This document shows positions 32,089-40,646 of a stretch of DNA of 64,000 nt, one piece after another. Location of the stretch: the NCBI RefSeq assembly GCF_900108175.1, contig NZ_FNVO01000002.1:249051-313050 (forward strand), in the 5' to 3' direction. The notes beneath the pieces were generated by a model that saw only the letters and a program-made list of their open reading frames with translations, was not told the DNA's origin and searched no databases. The stretch comes from Thermomonospora echinospora (GTDB taxonomy: Bacteria > Actinomycetota > Actinomycetes > Streptosporangiales > Streptosporangiaceae). Both the position numbers and the translations under genes were made by a program. Position 1 is the first letter of the stretch. Every line of letters begins with the position of its first letter.

Positions 32089-35000
32089 TCAGTCGACGGA
32101 GCGGACGGTTTCCAGGAGGGCGGTCAGGCCGGTGGCGTCGAGGAGGTCGGCGGGCCGGATGGTGCGGTCGGCGCTGACGTAGTGGAAGGCTGCGCTGACC
32201 TTGTCCAGGGGGACGTTCATCAGGTCGGACCAGGCCAGGCGGTAGGCGGCCAGTTGGACGGCGGCGTGCTCGAACTCCTCGTCGGAGGGGAGCCGGCCCG
32301 TCTTCCAGTCGACGATTTCGTAGCCGCCGTCGGCGGCACGGAAGACGGCGTCCATGCGGCCCCGGACGACGCGGTCGCCGAGGATGGTCTCGAAGGTCAC
32401 CTCGATGTCGATGGGGGTGCGGGCGGCCCATTCGGACTCCTCGAAGCGCCGCTGGAGCTGGGCGAGCATCGAGTCGTCGGCGGCGTCCTCGTCGGCGGCG
32501 CCGGGCAGCTCGTCGAAGCCCAGCAGGCGCTGCTGGCCCCAGCGGGACTCCAGCCAGCGGTGGAAGGCAGTGCCGCGCCGGGCGTAGGGGGCGGGCGGGC
32601 GCGGCATGGGGCGGCGGATCGAGCGGGCCAGGGCCTCGGGGTCGCGGGACAGCGAGACCAGGGTGGAGACGGTGAGCTGGGCGGGCAGTTCGACCAGCAG
32701 GCCGTCCCCGCCGCGGCCCCGGTCGCGTTCGGCCAGCAGGAGTTCGACGTCACGGGCCCAGGCGGTCATGCGGCTCCGGTCGGCGTCGGTGAGGCCGGCG
32801 TCGCCCGCCCAGGGCGTGGGGCGGCCGATCATGGCGTCCTGGACCATGGCGGCGCCCTCGACGACGGCCTCGTGGCGCCGTCCTTCGGCGGTGGTGGGCC
32901 ACACGGCCTCGGCGGAGTCGGCCAGCAGGGGGTTGGCGGCGTCCGGTTCCGGGGGGTCGGTCCACACGACGACCGAGCCCGCGCCTGACATGCAGACCTC
33001 GCGGATCTCCTCCAGGAACGGAGACGGGCCCAGCGGGCGGCTGGAGCTCCCCCACCAGTAGCCGGTAGCGATCAGCAGATGGGAGGCCCGGGTGACGGCG
33101 ACGTAGGCCAGGCGGCGCTCTTCGAGGAAGTCGCGTTCGGCGCAGGCCTCGTTGAACTCGGCGAGGTCCTCCTTGGTCAGGCCGCGCAATGTGGGCAGGT
33201 CGCGGTGGTCCCCGCGCAGCCGGAAGGGCAGCAGCCGGGGGTTGGCGGTCCAGCGGGTGGGACTGCGGGGCGGGGACGGGAAGATCGAGCCCTTGGCGGG
33301 GCCGCCGCCCTTGGTCGGGGTGAAGGAGAGGCCGGGGACGATCACCACCGGCCACTCCAGGCCCTTGGCGGCGTGCACGGTGAGCAGCTTGACGCTGTCC
33401 CCCTCGCCGACCCTGCCCGCCTGCAGGCCGAACTCCTCGGTCTCGGCGGCCTTGAGGTAGGCCAGGAACGCGCCCAGGGTGGGGTCCTCGGCGGTCTCCA
33501 CGAAGGAGGAGGCGGCGTCGATGAAGGCGTCCAGGTCGGCACGAGCGGCGACCGGGTCGAGCCCGGAGCGGGCGGCCACCTCGATGTCCAGGCCCAGCGT
33601 CCGTTCCACCTCGGTGACCAGGTCGGGCAGCGACAGGCCGACCTGGGAGCGCAGCGAGCGCAGCTCGGCGGCCAAGCGGCGCAGCCGAGACAGCCCCTCC
33701 GGGGAGTACGCGTCGGGGGCGCCGAGGTCGTCGAGGGCGTCGACGAGGCTGCCGGTCTCCTGGTTGAGCTCGGTGACGACCTGGCGGAGCGGGTCGTCGG
33801 CATCGGAGGAGGCGGACCGGTCGGACGCGGGTGCGGGGTCGGGCTCGGCGGCGCCCTCCGGCGGGGTGACGTCGCGGGACGCCTCGCGGGCCAGTTCGCG
33901 GGCGCGGCGGCCGAGCGCGACGAGGTCGTGCGGGCCGATCCGCCAGCGCGGGCCGGTCAGCAGCCGCGCCAGGGAGGCCCCGGCGGTGGGGTCGTGCATG
34001 ACGCGCAGGGTGGCCACCACGTCCTGCACCTCGGGAACGGTGAGCAGCCCGCCCAGGCCGACCACCTCGACGGGGATGCCCAGCGCCTCCAGTTCCCTGC
34101 GGATCGGGGGAAGCTGCGCGCGTTTGCGGGCCAGGACGGCGATGTCGGAGTACTTCAGCGGCCCCTCGTCCCAGGGCCTGCCGTCGGGGGCGGTCTCGGG
34201 GTCGGCCGCCAGCAGGAGGCGGACCCGGGCGGCGATGCGTTCGGCCTCCTCCTCAACGGTGCCGAACAGGGCGCACTCGACCCGTCCGCGTTCGCGGCGG
34301 CTCTCCCCCGAGTACAGCCGGGGAACAACCTTGGCGTCGGCGCGCAGGTCCTGCTGGACGCGGGCGGCGGCGTCCAGGATGCGTTCGCCGTTGCGCCAGC
34401 TCACCGACAGTTGGGCGATGGGCGCGGGCGGCGGGGGGCGGTCGGCAATCGGGGCGTGCAGGGGGAAATCGTGGGCGAAGCGGAGCAGGTTGCCCGCGCT
34501 GGCGCCGCGCCAGCCGTAGATGGACTGGCACGGGTCGCCCACCGCCGTGACCGGGTGGCCGCCGCCGAACAGGGACTTGAGCAGGACGAGCTGGGCGTGG
34601 CTGGTGTCCTGGTACTCGTCCAGCAGGACGACCGAGTAGCGGGAACGCTCGATCATCCCGACCTCGGGGTGCCGGTAGGCGATGCGGGCGGCCAGCGCCA
34701 TCTGGTCGCCGTGGTCGACGACCTCCCGCTCGGCCTTGGCCCGCCCGTACGCCTCGACCAGTGGCAGCAGTTGCTCACGGACGGCGTGCCTGGCGAGGAT
34801 GTCCCGCTGCTCCTTGAGCGGCTTGGGCAGGGCGGCGAACCGCTCCTCCAGCCACCGGCCGACCTCGCGGACGTGCTCGGGGGTGCGCAGGTGCTCCGCC
34901 AGGTCGCCGGCCAGGTCCAGCACCGCCCGCACCACCGTGTCCGGCTGCCAGTCGACGCTGTCCATCGGGCCGTCGTAGGCGTCCACCACCCGGGAGGCCA

Positions 35001-35436
35001 GCTGCCAGGCGACGGCGGGGCCGATCAGCCGCATGGTGGGTTCCAGGGCCTCGCGCAGGGCGTGGTCGCCGAACAGCCGGGCGGCGTAGGAGTGGTAGGT
35101 CGACACGACCGGCTCACCGTCGAACAGCGCCTCACCGCCGAGGCGTTCCAGCTCGTCGGCCGGCAGCCGCTCGCGGAGCTGGTCGAGCCGGCGGCGCACG
35201 CGGGCGGCCAGCTCGGCGGCGGCCTTGCGGGTGAAGGTCAGGCCGAGGACGCGCTCGGGCCGGACGAACCCGTTGGCGACCAGCCACACCACCCGGGCCG
35301 CCATCGTCTCGCTCTTGCCGGAGCCGGCCCCGGCCACCACCGCCATCGGGGCCAGCGGCGCCGCGATCACCCGGGCCTGCTCGGCGGTCGGTTCCGGGAT
35401 CTCCAGCAGCCGGGCCAGCTCGGCGGGAGTGATCAA
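32089..35436 (-). CDS. adnB: AdnB-type helicase-nuclease subunit
   Basis: The 1115-residue subunit of the AdnAB double-strand-break resection complex couples an SF1A motor to a RecB-like nuclease. Walker A is AGAGSGKSE near residue 35, motif II LLDEYQDTSHAQ, motif III GDPCQSIYGWRGA, motif V KLLTVHAAKGLEWPVVI, and motif VI LAYVAVTRASHLL. The C-terminal nuclease has the DxK catalytic pair at Asp1043/Lys1045 (IVDWKTG) and a QLAAYRLAW helix. TTG 35436 overlaps the adnA stop (TTGA), indicating coupled translation. Rv3201c is the mycobacterial equivalent. The extended upstream open frame is a shadow of adnA. Confidence 0.95.
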   Translation of the reverse strand: MITPAELARLLEIPEPTAEQARVIAAPLAPMAVVAGAGSGKSETMAARVVWLVANGFVRPERVLGLTFTRKAAAELAARVRRRLDQLRERLPADELERLGGEALFDGEPVVSTYHSYAARLFGDHALREALEPTMRLIGPAVAWQLASRVVDAYDGPMDSVDWQPDTVVRAVLDLAGDLAEHLRTPEHVREVGRWLEERFAALPKPLKEQRDILARHAVREQLLPLVEAYGRAKAEREVVDHGDQMALAARIAYRHPEVGMIERSRYSVVLLDEYQDTSHAQLVLLKSLFGGGHPVTAVGDPCQSIYGWRGASAGNLLRFAHDFPLHAPIADRPPPPAPIAQLSVSWRNGERILDAAARVQQDLRADAKVVPRLYSGESRRERGRVECALFGTVEEEAERIAARVRLLLAADPETAPDGRPWDEGPLKYSDIAVLARKRAQLPPIRRELEALGIPVEVVGLGGLLTVPEVQDVVATLRVMHDPTAGASLARLLTGPRWRIGPHDLVALGRRARELAREASRDVTPPEGAAEPDPAPASDRSASSDADDPLRQVVTELNQETGSLVDALDDLGAPDAYSPEGLSRLRRLAAELRSLRSQVGLSLPDLVTEVERTLGLDIEVAARSGLDPVAARADLDAFIDAASSFVETAEDPTLGAFLAYLKAAETEEFGLQAGRVGEGDSVKLLTVHAAKGLEWPVVIVPGLSFTPTKGGGPAKGSIFPSPPRSPTRWTANPRLLPFRLRGDHRDLPTLRGLTKEDLAEFNEACAERDFLEERRLAYVAVTRASHLLIATGYWWGSSSRPLGPSPFLEEIREVCMSGAGSVVVWTDPPEPDAANPLLADSAEAVWPTTAEGRRHEAVVEGAAMVQDAMIGRPTPWAGDAGLTDADRSRMTAWARDVELLLAERDRGRGGDGLLVELPAQLTVSTLVSLSRDPEALARSIRRPMPRPPAPYARRGTAFHRWLESRWGQQRLLGFDELPGAADEDAADDSMLAQLQRRFEESEWAARTPIDIEVTFETILGDRVVRGRMDAVFRAADGGYEIVDWKTGRLPSDEEFEHAAVQLAAYRLAWSDLMNVPLDKVSAAFHYVSADRTIRPADLLDATGLTALLETVRSVD

Positions 35437-38400
35437 GAGCCCACCTGCCCGCCCTCGTCGTGCACCGGGCAGCAGGACTTGACCGGGCAGGTGCGGCACT
35501 TGTCGTTGACGCGGGCCTGGAACACCTCGCTGCCCATGCCGGTGGCGACCAGCTCGATCAGCCGCTTGGGCCACTCGGGGTCGGGGTCCTCGACGGGCGG
35601 CGGCTGCTCCTGCTCCCGGGCCCTGGACGTCAGCGCGCCCTTGCCGACCTGCACCAGCTTGGCGCCGCCCGGCTCGATCAGCCCGTGCCGCTCGAAGGCG
35701 CCCAGCATCACCGCGTACTGGTAGACGCCCAGCTGCGGATGGCGGGCCAGCTCGTCCTTGGGAACGGGGCTGCCGGAGGTCTTGATGTCGACGATCACCG
35801 CGCGGCCGTGCTCGTCGCGCTCGGCCCGGTCGATGCGGCCCTTGATGACGACCCGGCCGAGGTCGACCTGGAAGCCCTCCTCCAGCGCGACGATCTCGTT
35901 GGGGTTGTCGCGGTGCCAGGCCAGGAACCTGTCGACCATCCGGGCGGCCTGCTCGCGCTGTTTGCCGGAGTACCAGGTGCTGCGAAAGTCCAGGTCGTGC
36001 CAGATCTGGTCCAGCCGCCGGGCGACGTCGGCGTCGGTGAGCGCCTCGTCGGTGCCGGCCATCTCGGCCACGGCGTGGATGACCTTGCCCATGGTGCTGA
36101 ACTCGTCGGGCCCGCCCTCCCGGGCGCCGACCGCCGAGGTCAGCAGCCAGCGCAGCCCGCAGGTGGTGAACGTCTCGACCTGCGACGGCGAGATGGTGAT
36201 CTTCTCGTCCTCGGTGAACGCCGGGCGCGGGTCGGACATCGCGGTGATGGCGTACCAGTTGTCGGGGCGGGCGCCGCGCACCCCGGCGCGGGCCAGCCGG
36301 GCCAGGTGGCCGGCGGCGGCGCGGCGCAGCGGCTCGGGGCGGGACGGGTCGGTGACGACCGAGCGCAGGTCGGCGACCAGGGCCGACAGCGACAGCCAGC
36401 GGGTCTTCTCGTCCAGCTCGGACTGCTCGAACGCGCCGGGCGCCAGCTCGTTGAGGAAGCGGGAGGGGCGTTCCTCGGTGTCGTCGCCGCCGACGGCGGT
36501 GACCACCAGCCGTCGGCGGGCGCGGGTGACGGCGACGTAGAACAGCCGCCGCTCCTCGTCCAGCAGCTTGGCCGCCACCGAGGCGCCCGCGGCGGCCCTG
36601 CCCATGACACCGCCCGGACCCACCTCGTCGAGGTCGTTGCCCGCGTGGTGCTCGACCAGCTCCTCCACGCCCAGCAGGGAGCCGCGCATCCGCAGGTCGG
36701 GCCATAGCCCCTCCTGGACCCCGGCGACGATCACGACGTCCCACTCCAGGCCCTTGGCGCGGTGGGCGGTCAGGATCCGTACCGCCTCGCCCTCGGGAGC
36801 CTGCTCGGCGAGGGTGTCCCCGGCGATCTCCTGCCCGGCGATGTCGTCGACGAACAGCTCGGGCCCGGCCTGCGGCATCCGGTCCACGAAGCGGGCGGCC
36901 TGCTCGAACAGCACGACCACGGCGTCCAGGTCACGGTCGGCGGCGGCGCCCCGGGTGCCGCCCTTGGCGCTCTGCTCCAGCAGGACGTCGGCCAGGCCGC
37001 TGGCCTGCCAGACCGCCCACAGCACCTCCTCGGCGGTGCCGCCCTGGCGGGCCGTCTCGATCAGGCGGGCGACGCGTTCGGCCGGGGCCCGCACCTTCTC
37101 GTGGACGAGCAGCAGCTCACGGGGGTCCTGCAGGGCCGCCACCAGCAGCTCGCCGAGCGGGCGGTCACCGCCCGACAGCGTCTCCACATCGCGCAGCGCC
37201 CGCTTGAGCCGCCGCATGGCCAGCGCGTCGGCGCCGCCGAGCGGGCCGGTCAGCAGTTCCTCGGCGACCTCGTCGGTCAGGTACCCCTTCTTCAGCGCGG
37301 CGCGCAGCAGGATCAGGAAGGGCCGCACGGCGGGCTCGCCCATCAGCGGCACCTCGTCCCCGGCCACCACCACCGGCACCCCGGCTTGGGCGAGGGCGCG
37401 GCGCAGCACCGGGACTTGGCGGACGGCGCTGCGCACCAGCACCGCCATCCGCGACCACGGCACCCCGTCCAGCAGATGGGCGCGGCGCAGCTCGTCGGCG
37501 ACCAGCGCGGACTCCTGGCTGGCGCTGTCGGCGATGACGACGTGCACCTCGCCGTCCTCGGCCCCCTCCTGGGAACGCAGCGCCCGGTGCTCGGCGGCCA
37601 GCGGCCCGGCAGGCAGCCTGCGGGCCACGCGACGGGACGCCTCCAGGATCACCGGGCCCATCCGGCGGCACTCGCGCAGCGCCACGACCGTCGCCGGGTC
37701 TCCCTCGACCGTTGGGAAGCGCTGCGGGAAGTCCAGGATGCCGCGCACGTCGGCGCCCCGGAAACCGTAGATGGACTGGTCGGGGTCGCCTACCACGACC
37801 AGGTCGCGGCCCTCCCCCGCCAGCTCCCGCAGCAGGTCCTCCTGAGCGGGGTCGGTGTCCTGGTACTCGTCGACGAACACCGCGTCGTAGGCCGCGCGCT
37901 CGCGGATGCGCACCTCGTCCTCGGCCAGCAGCAGCGCCGCTTCCCGGATCAGGTCGGTGTAGTCGTAGGTCAGCACGGGGTCGACCGCGAACCGCTGTGC
38001 GTAGCGGTCCATGAACCGGCCGATGGCGGGCCAGTCGTCGCGGCCCCGGGTGCGGCCGAGGTCCACCAGTTCCTGCGGCCCGTAGCCGCGTTCGGCGGCG
38101 CGCAGCATGAAGTCCCGCAGCTCCTCGGCGAACCCCCGGGTGGTGAGCGTCTCGTGGAGCCGGTGCGGCCAGTCCCGCGCGCCGTCGGCCACCTCGCCCT
38201 CCAGCAGCCGCCGGATCTCCAGCAGTTGCTCCGGGCTGGACAGCAGGCGCGGCGGCTCCTCCCCGTTCGCGACGGCGTCGCGGCGCAGCAGCGCGTACGC
38301 GTAGCCGTGGAAGGTCAGTGCCAGCGGGGAGCGGGTGGTGCGCCGCAGCCGGCCGGTGATGCGGTGCCGCAGCTCCTCGGCGGCCTTGCGGCTGAAGGTC

Positions 38401-38615
38401 AGGACCAGCACCCGTTCGGGGGCGACGCCGCGGCGCTCGATGCGGTCGACCACCGCCTCGACGATGGTGGTCGTCTTGCCCGTGCCCGGACCGGCCAGCA
38501 CCAGCATCGGCCCGTGCGCATGCTCCACGACCCGCCGCTGCTGCTCGTCGAGCGCGGGCGGGGCCGTCCGGACGTGGCCGGAGCGGCGAACGAGACGGTA
38601 GGACGCTGATGGCAC
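35433..38615 (-). CDS. adnA: AdnA-type helicase-nuclease subunit
   Basis: The 1060-residue partner of AdnB also has a helicase motor (Walker A GPGTGKTTT, motif II VDEYQDTDPAQ, motif III GDPDQSIYGFRGA, motif V TAHRAKGLEWDVVI, motif VI FYVAVTRARRRL). Its C-terminal RecB-type nuclease has Asp943/Lys945 in VDIKTSG and QLGVYQYAV. Four conserved cysteines probably bind an iron-sulfur cluster: TTCGLRW plus C1040, C1043 and C1049 in KCRTCPVKSCCP. The start is GTG 38615, with no obvious ribosome binding site. Both subunits appear catalytically intact. Confidence 0.95.
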   Translation of the reverse strand: MPSASYRLVRRSGHVRTAPPALDEQQRRVVEHAHGPMLVLAGPGTGKTTTIVEAVVDRIERRGVAPERVLVLTFSRKAAEELRHRITGRLRRTTRSPLALTFHGYAYALLRRDAVANGEEPPRLLSSPEQLLEIRRLLEGEVADGARDWPHRLHETLTTRGFAEELRDFMLRAAERGYGPQELVDLGRTRGRDDWPAIGRFMDRYAQRFAVDPVLTYDYTDLIREAALLLAEDEVRIRERAAYDAVFVDEYQDTDPAQEDLLRELAGEGRDLVVVGDPDQSIYGFRGADVRGILDFPQRFPTVEGDPATVVALRECRRMGPVILEASRRVARRLPAGPLAAEHRALRSQEGAEDGEVHVVIADSASQESALVADELRRAHLLDGVPWSRMAVLVRSAVRQVPVLRRALAQAGVPVVVAGDEVPLMGEPAVRPFLILLRAALKKGYLTDEVAEELLTGPLGGADALAMRRLKRALRDVETLSGGDRPLGELLVAALQDPRELLLVHEKVRAPAERVARLIETARQGGTAEEVLWAVWQASGLADVLLEQSAKGGTRGAAADRDLDAVVVLFEQAARFVDRMPQAGPELFVDDIAGQEIAGDTLAEQAPEGEAVRILTAHRAKGLEWDVVIVAGVQEGLWPDLRMRGSLLGVEELVEHHAGNDLDEVGPGGVMGRAAAGASVAAKLLDEERRLFYVAVTRARRRLVVTAVGGDDTEERPSRFLNELAPGAFEQSELDEKTRWLSLSALVADLRSVVTDPSRPEPLRRAAAGHLARLARAGVRGARPDNWYAITAMSDPRPAFTEDEKITISPSQVETFTTCGLRWLLTSAVGAREGGPDEFSTMGKVIHAVAEMAGTDEALTDADVARRLDQIWHDLDFRSTWYSGKQREQAARMVDRFLAWHRDNPNEIVALEEGFQVDLGRVVIKGRIDRAERDEHGRAVIVDIKTSGSPVPKDELARHPQLGVYQYAVMLGAFERHGLIEPGGAKLVQVGKGALTSRAREQEQPPPVEDPDPEWPKRLIELVATGMGSEVFQARVNDKCRTCPVKSCCPVHDEGGQVGS

Positions 38616-38938
38616 GACAGATGATTCCAGCAGATCATCGGGGCTTGCCTGACCAGAACGCCCATATGTCGCAAATGTGACGCAAAAGGACTCATGGGGT
38701 GGCCGGGATCTACGGGCCTGGAGATCCTACCGGGACACCAGGACATCGCCCCATCCACGAAGCCGTACGACCCGTCCTCCTGCGGGTGGCCGCCCACCGC
38801 CGGGCCGACGGCGCCGACGACAGCACGCAACGACCCCCGCGGCCCGCGGAGCACACGGCCGCGTCGGACGATCGCATCGAAAGCCCTGCCGCGTGGAACC
38901 GAACGTCCACGTGCGGCGAACGGCCGGTGGCCCCGTCG
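38616..38938. other. Intergenic region upstream of adnA
   Basis: This 323-bp region contains no supported gene. Near adnA it is AT-richer (GCAAATGTGACGCAAAAGG on the plus strand) and should hold the adnA promoter. I found no convincing LexA palindrome or iron box. Confidence 0.5.
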
Positions 38939-39262
38939 TCAGGACCCGCGGGCCGGCCGCCCGTCCCAGCGAGCACTGCGCATGTCCACCCGGGCACCGT
39001 CCGGGCGCAACGGGGTCCCCTCGACGCGGTACTCCTCCAGCGCCCGCCGTTCGTGGCCGGCCGGCGGACTCCCATCGGCACGGATCACCCGCCACCAGGG
39101 CACCCCGCCGCCCCACAGCGCCATGACCCGACCGACCTGCCTGGGCCCGCCGCGCTCCAGCAGCTCGGCCACGTCCCCGTAGGACATCACCCGGCCGGGC
39201 GGGATGCGCTCCACCACGTCCAACACCAGCTCGGCGAACTCATCAGGCTCCCGCTGCACCAC
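38939..39262 (-). CDS. Alkyltransferase-like (MGMT-family) protein
   Basis: The 107-residue protein is the small C-terminal domain of the O6-alkylguanine methyltransferase family (FAELVLDVVERIPPGRVMSYGDVAELL, RQVGRVMALWGGGVPWWRVIRADG). The cysteine acceptor of the PCHR motif is replaced by Trp (VPWWRVI), which marks alkyltransferase-like proteins. These bind alkylated guanines and pass them to nucleotide excision repair instead of removing the alkyl group. GTG 39262 or GTG 39259 is the start. It lies upstream of adnA on the same strand, in line with Rv3204-type synteny. Confidence 0.9.
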   Translation of the reverse strand: MVQREPDEFAELVLDVVERIPPGRVMSYGDVAELLERGGPRQVGRVMALWGGGVPWWRVIRADGSPPAGHERRALEEYRVEGTPLRPDGARVDMRSARWDGRPARGS

Positions 39263-39397
39263 CCGATTCTGACGGCTCCGCCTCCTCCCCCGCCACCGCC
39301 CCGGCTGCGGCTCGGCGCGGATCACGGCGCGGCGTAGCGGATCACCGGTGCGGCGCGGCATCATGCCAGCGCGTCCCCGGCCGAAGGAGATCCCCGC

Positions 39398-40327
39398 ATG
39401 CCCCGTACCTGTGTCGTCGCGCTCGACGTCGGCGGAACCCGCATCAAGGCGGGCCTGGTGGACGTCGAGCATCGGGTCCTGGCCGACCAGGTGCACGACA
39501 CCGGCCGCCAGGACGGCCCGGAGGCGGTCGTCGAGCGGGTGCTGGACGTGCTGGACGAGCTCGCCGGCCAGGCCCGTGACCAGGGCCTGACGCCGGTGGC
39601 GGCGGGCGTGGTGCTGCCGGGGATCGTGGACGAGGCGGCGGGGCGGGTGGTGTTCTCCGCCAACATCGGCTGGCGTGACCTTCCGCTGGCCGGGCAGCTG
39701 GCCGAGCGGACCGGGCTGCCCGCCGCGGTCGGGCACGACGTGCGGGCCGGCGGGCTGGCCGAGTCGGTGCTGGGCGCCGGCCGGGACCAGCGCGACCTGC
39801 TGTTCCTGCCGATCGGCACCGGGATCGCAGGAGCGATGATCATGGACGGCCGGCCGTACGCGGGCGGCGGCTACGCCGGTGAGATCGGTCACACCCGGGT
39901 GGACCCGGACGGGCCGCCCTGCCCCTGCGGCGGCGCCGGCTGCCTGGAGTCGTACGCGGCGGCCTCGTCCATCGGCCGCCGCTACAGCGAACTGCACGGC
40001 GGGGGCGAGCGGGTGTCGGCGGCCGAGGTGGCCGAGCGGGTCGCCGCCGGGGAGCCACAAGCGGTGGCGATCTGGCAGGACGCGGTGGAGGCGCTGGCCA
40101 CCGCGCTGCACACGTACGTGACGATCTGCGCGCCCCGGCTGGTCGTGGTGGGCGGCGGGCTGTCGGAGAGCGGCGAACTGCTGCTGGCCCCGCTGCGGGA
40201 GGCGCTGGCGGCCCGGCTGACCTTCCAGCGGGTCCCGCGGATCGTCCGGGCCGCCCTCGGCGACCGCGCGGGTCTACTCGGCGCCGCCCTGCTGGCCTGG
40301 CGCGCCGCCGAGGACCACAGCCACTAG
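39398..40327 (+). CDS. ROK-family sugar kinase
   Basis: The 309-residue protein has the ROK ATP-binding motif VVALDVGGTRIKAGLVD at its N-terminus. GTGIAGAMIMDG and GEIGHTRVDPDGPPCPCGGAGCLESYAA follow, containing the family Cys-x-Cys-Gly-x2-Gly-Cys zinc motif, and VVGGGLSESGELL near the C-terminus. It probably phosphorylates glucose or another hexose. ATG 39398 has AAGGAG upstream. It is divergent from the alkyltransferase-like gene and convergent with the mycosin region. Confidence 0.92.
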   Translation: MPRTCVVALDVGGTRIKAGLVDVEHRVLADQVHDTGRQDGPEAVVERVLDVLDELAGQARDQGLTPVAAGVVLPGIVDEAAGRVVFSANIGWRDLPLAGQLAERTGLPAAVGHDVRAGGLAESVLGAGRDQRDLLFLPIGTGIAGAMIMDGRPYAGGGYAGEIGHTRVDPDGPPCPCGGAGCLESYAAASSIGRRYSELHGGGERVSAAEVAERVAAGEPQAVAIWQDAVEALATALHTYVTICAPRLVVVGGGLSESGELLLAPLREALAARLTFQRVPRIVRAALGDRAGLLGAALLAWRAAEDHSH

Positions 40328-40422
40328 GCAAGACACCTCCAGCCGCCCACCCGCACCCGAAGGCGGCCGCGACAGCCCAAAGCCGCGTCGCCCTTAGAGA
40401 AGGCCAGGGCGACTCGAACGAA

Positions 40423-40646
40423 GCCTCACTCGCTGCTGGTGACGGCTGCGGCGGACCGGACCGCGGCCCGTCCACTGCCGGAGACGACTGCGGCGGCTCG
40501 AACGACACCCCGCCCGCACCCGAAGGCGGTCACGGCTGCTCGGGCGGAGCCTCATTCGCCGCTGGTGGCGGCTGCGGCGGACCGGACCGTGGCCCGTCCA
40601 CTGCCGGAGGTGGCTGCGGCCGCTCGAACGAGACTCCGCCCGCCGC
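40423..40646. repeat. 126-bp-period duplication at mycosin 3' end
   Basis: Segments of roughly 98 bp beginning at 40423 and 40549 are nearly identical (for example GGCGGACCGGACCG at 40450 and 40576). The period of 126 bp is 42 codons, in the reading frame of the mycosin gene. The mycosin stop at 40530 lies between them, so the left copy is now untranslated although its frame still encodes the same Pro-rich peptide. Confidence 0.8.

Noticed and set aside
35437-36744. Long N-terminal extension of AdnB
   Set aside because: The frame runs antiparallel in codon phase to adnA and is Arg/Gly-rich noise; TTG 35436 overlapping the adnA stop gives the family-like start.
38616-38938. SOS (LexA) box upstream of adnA
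   Set aside because: No palindrome near the GAAC-N4-GTTC consensus was found.
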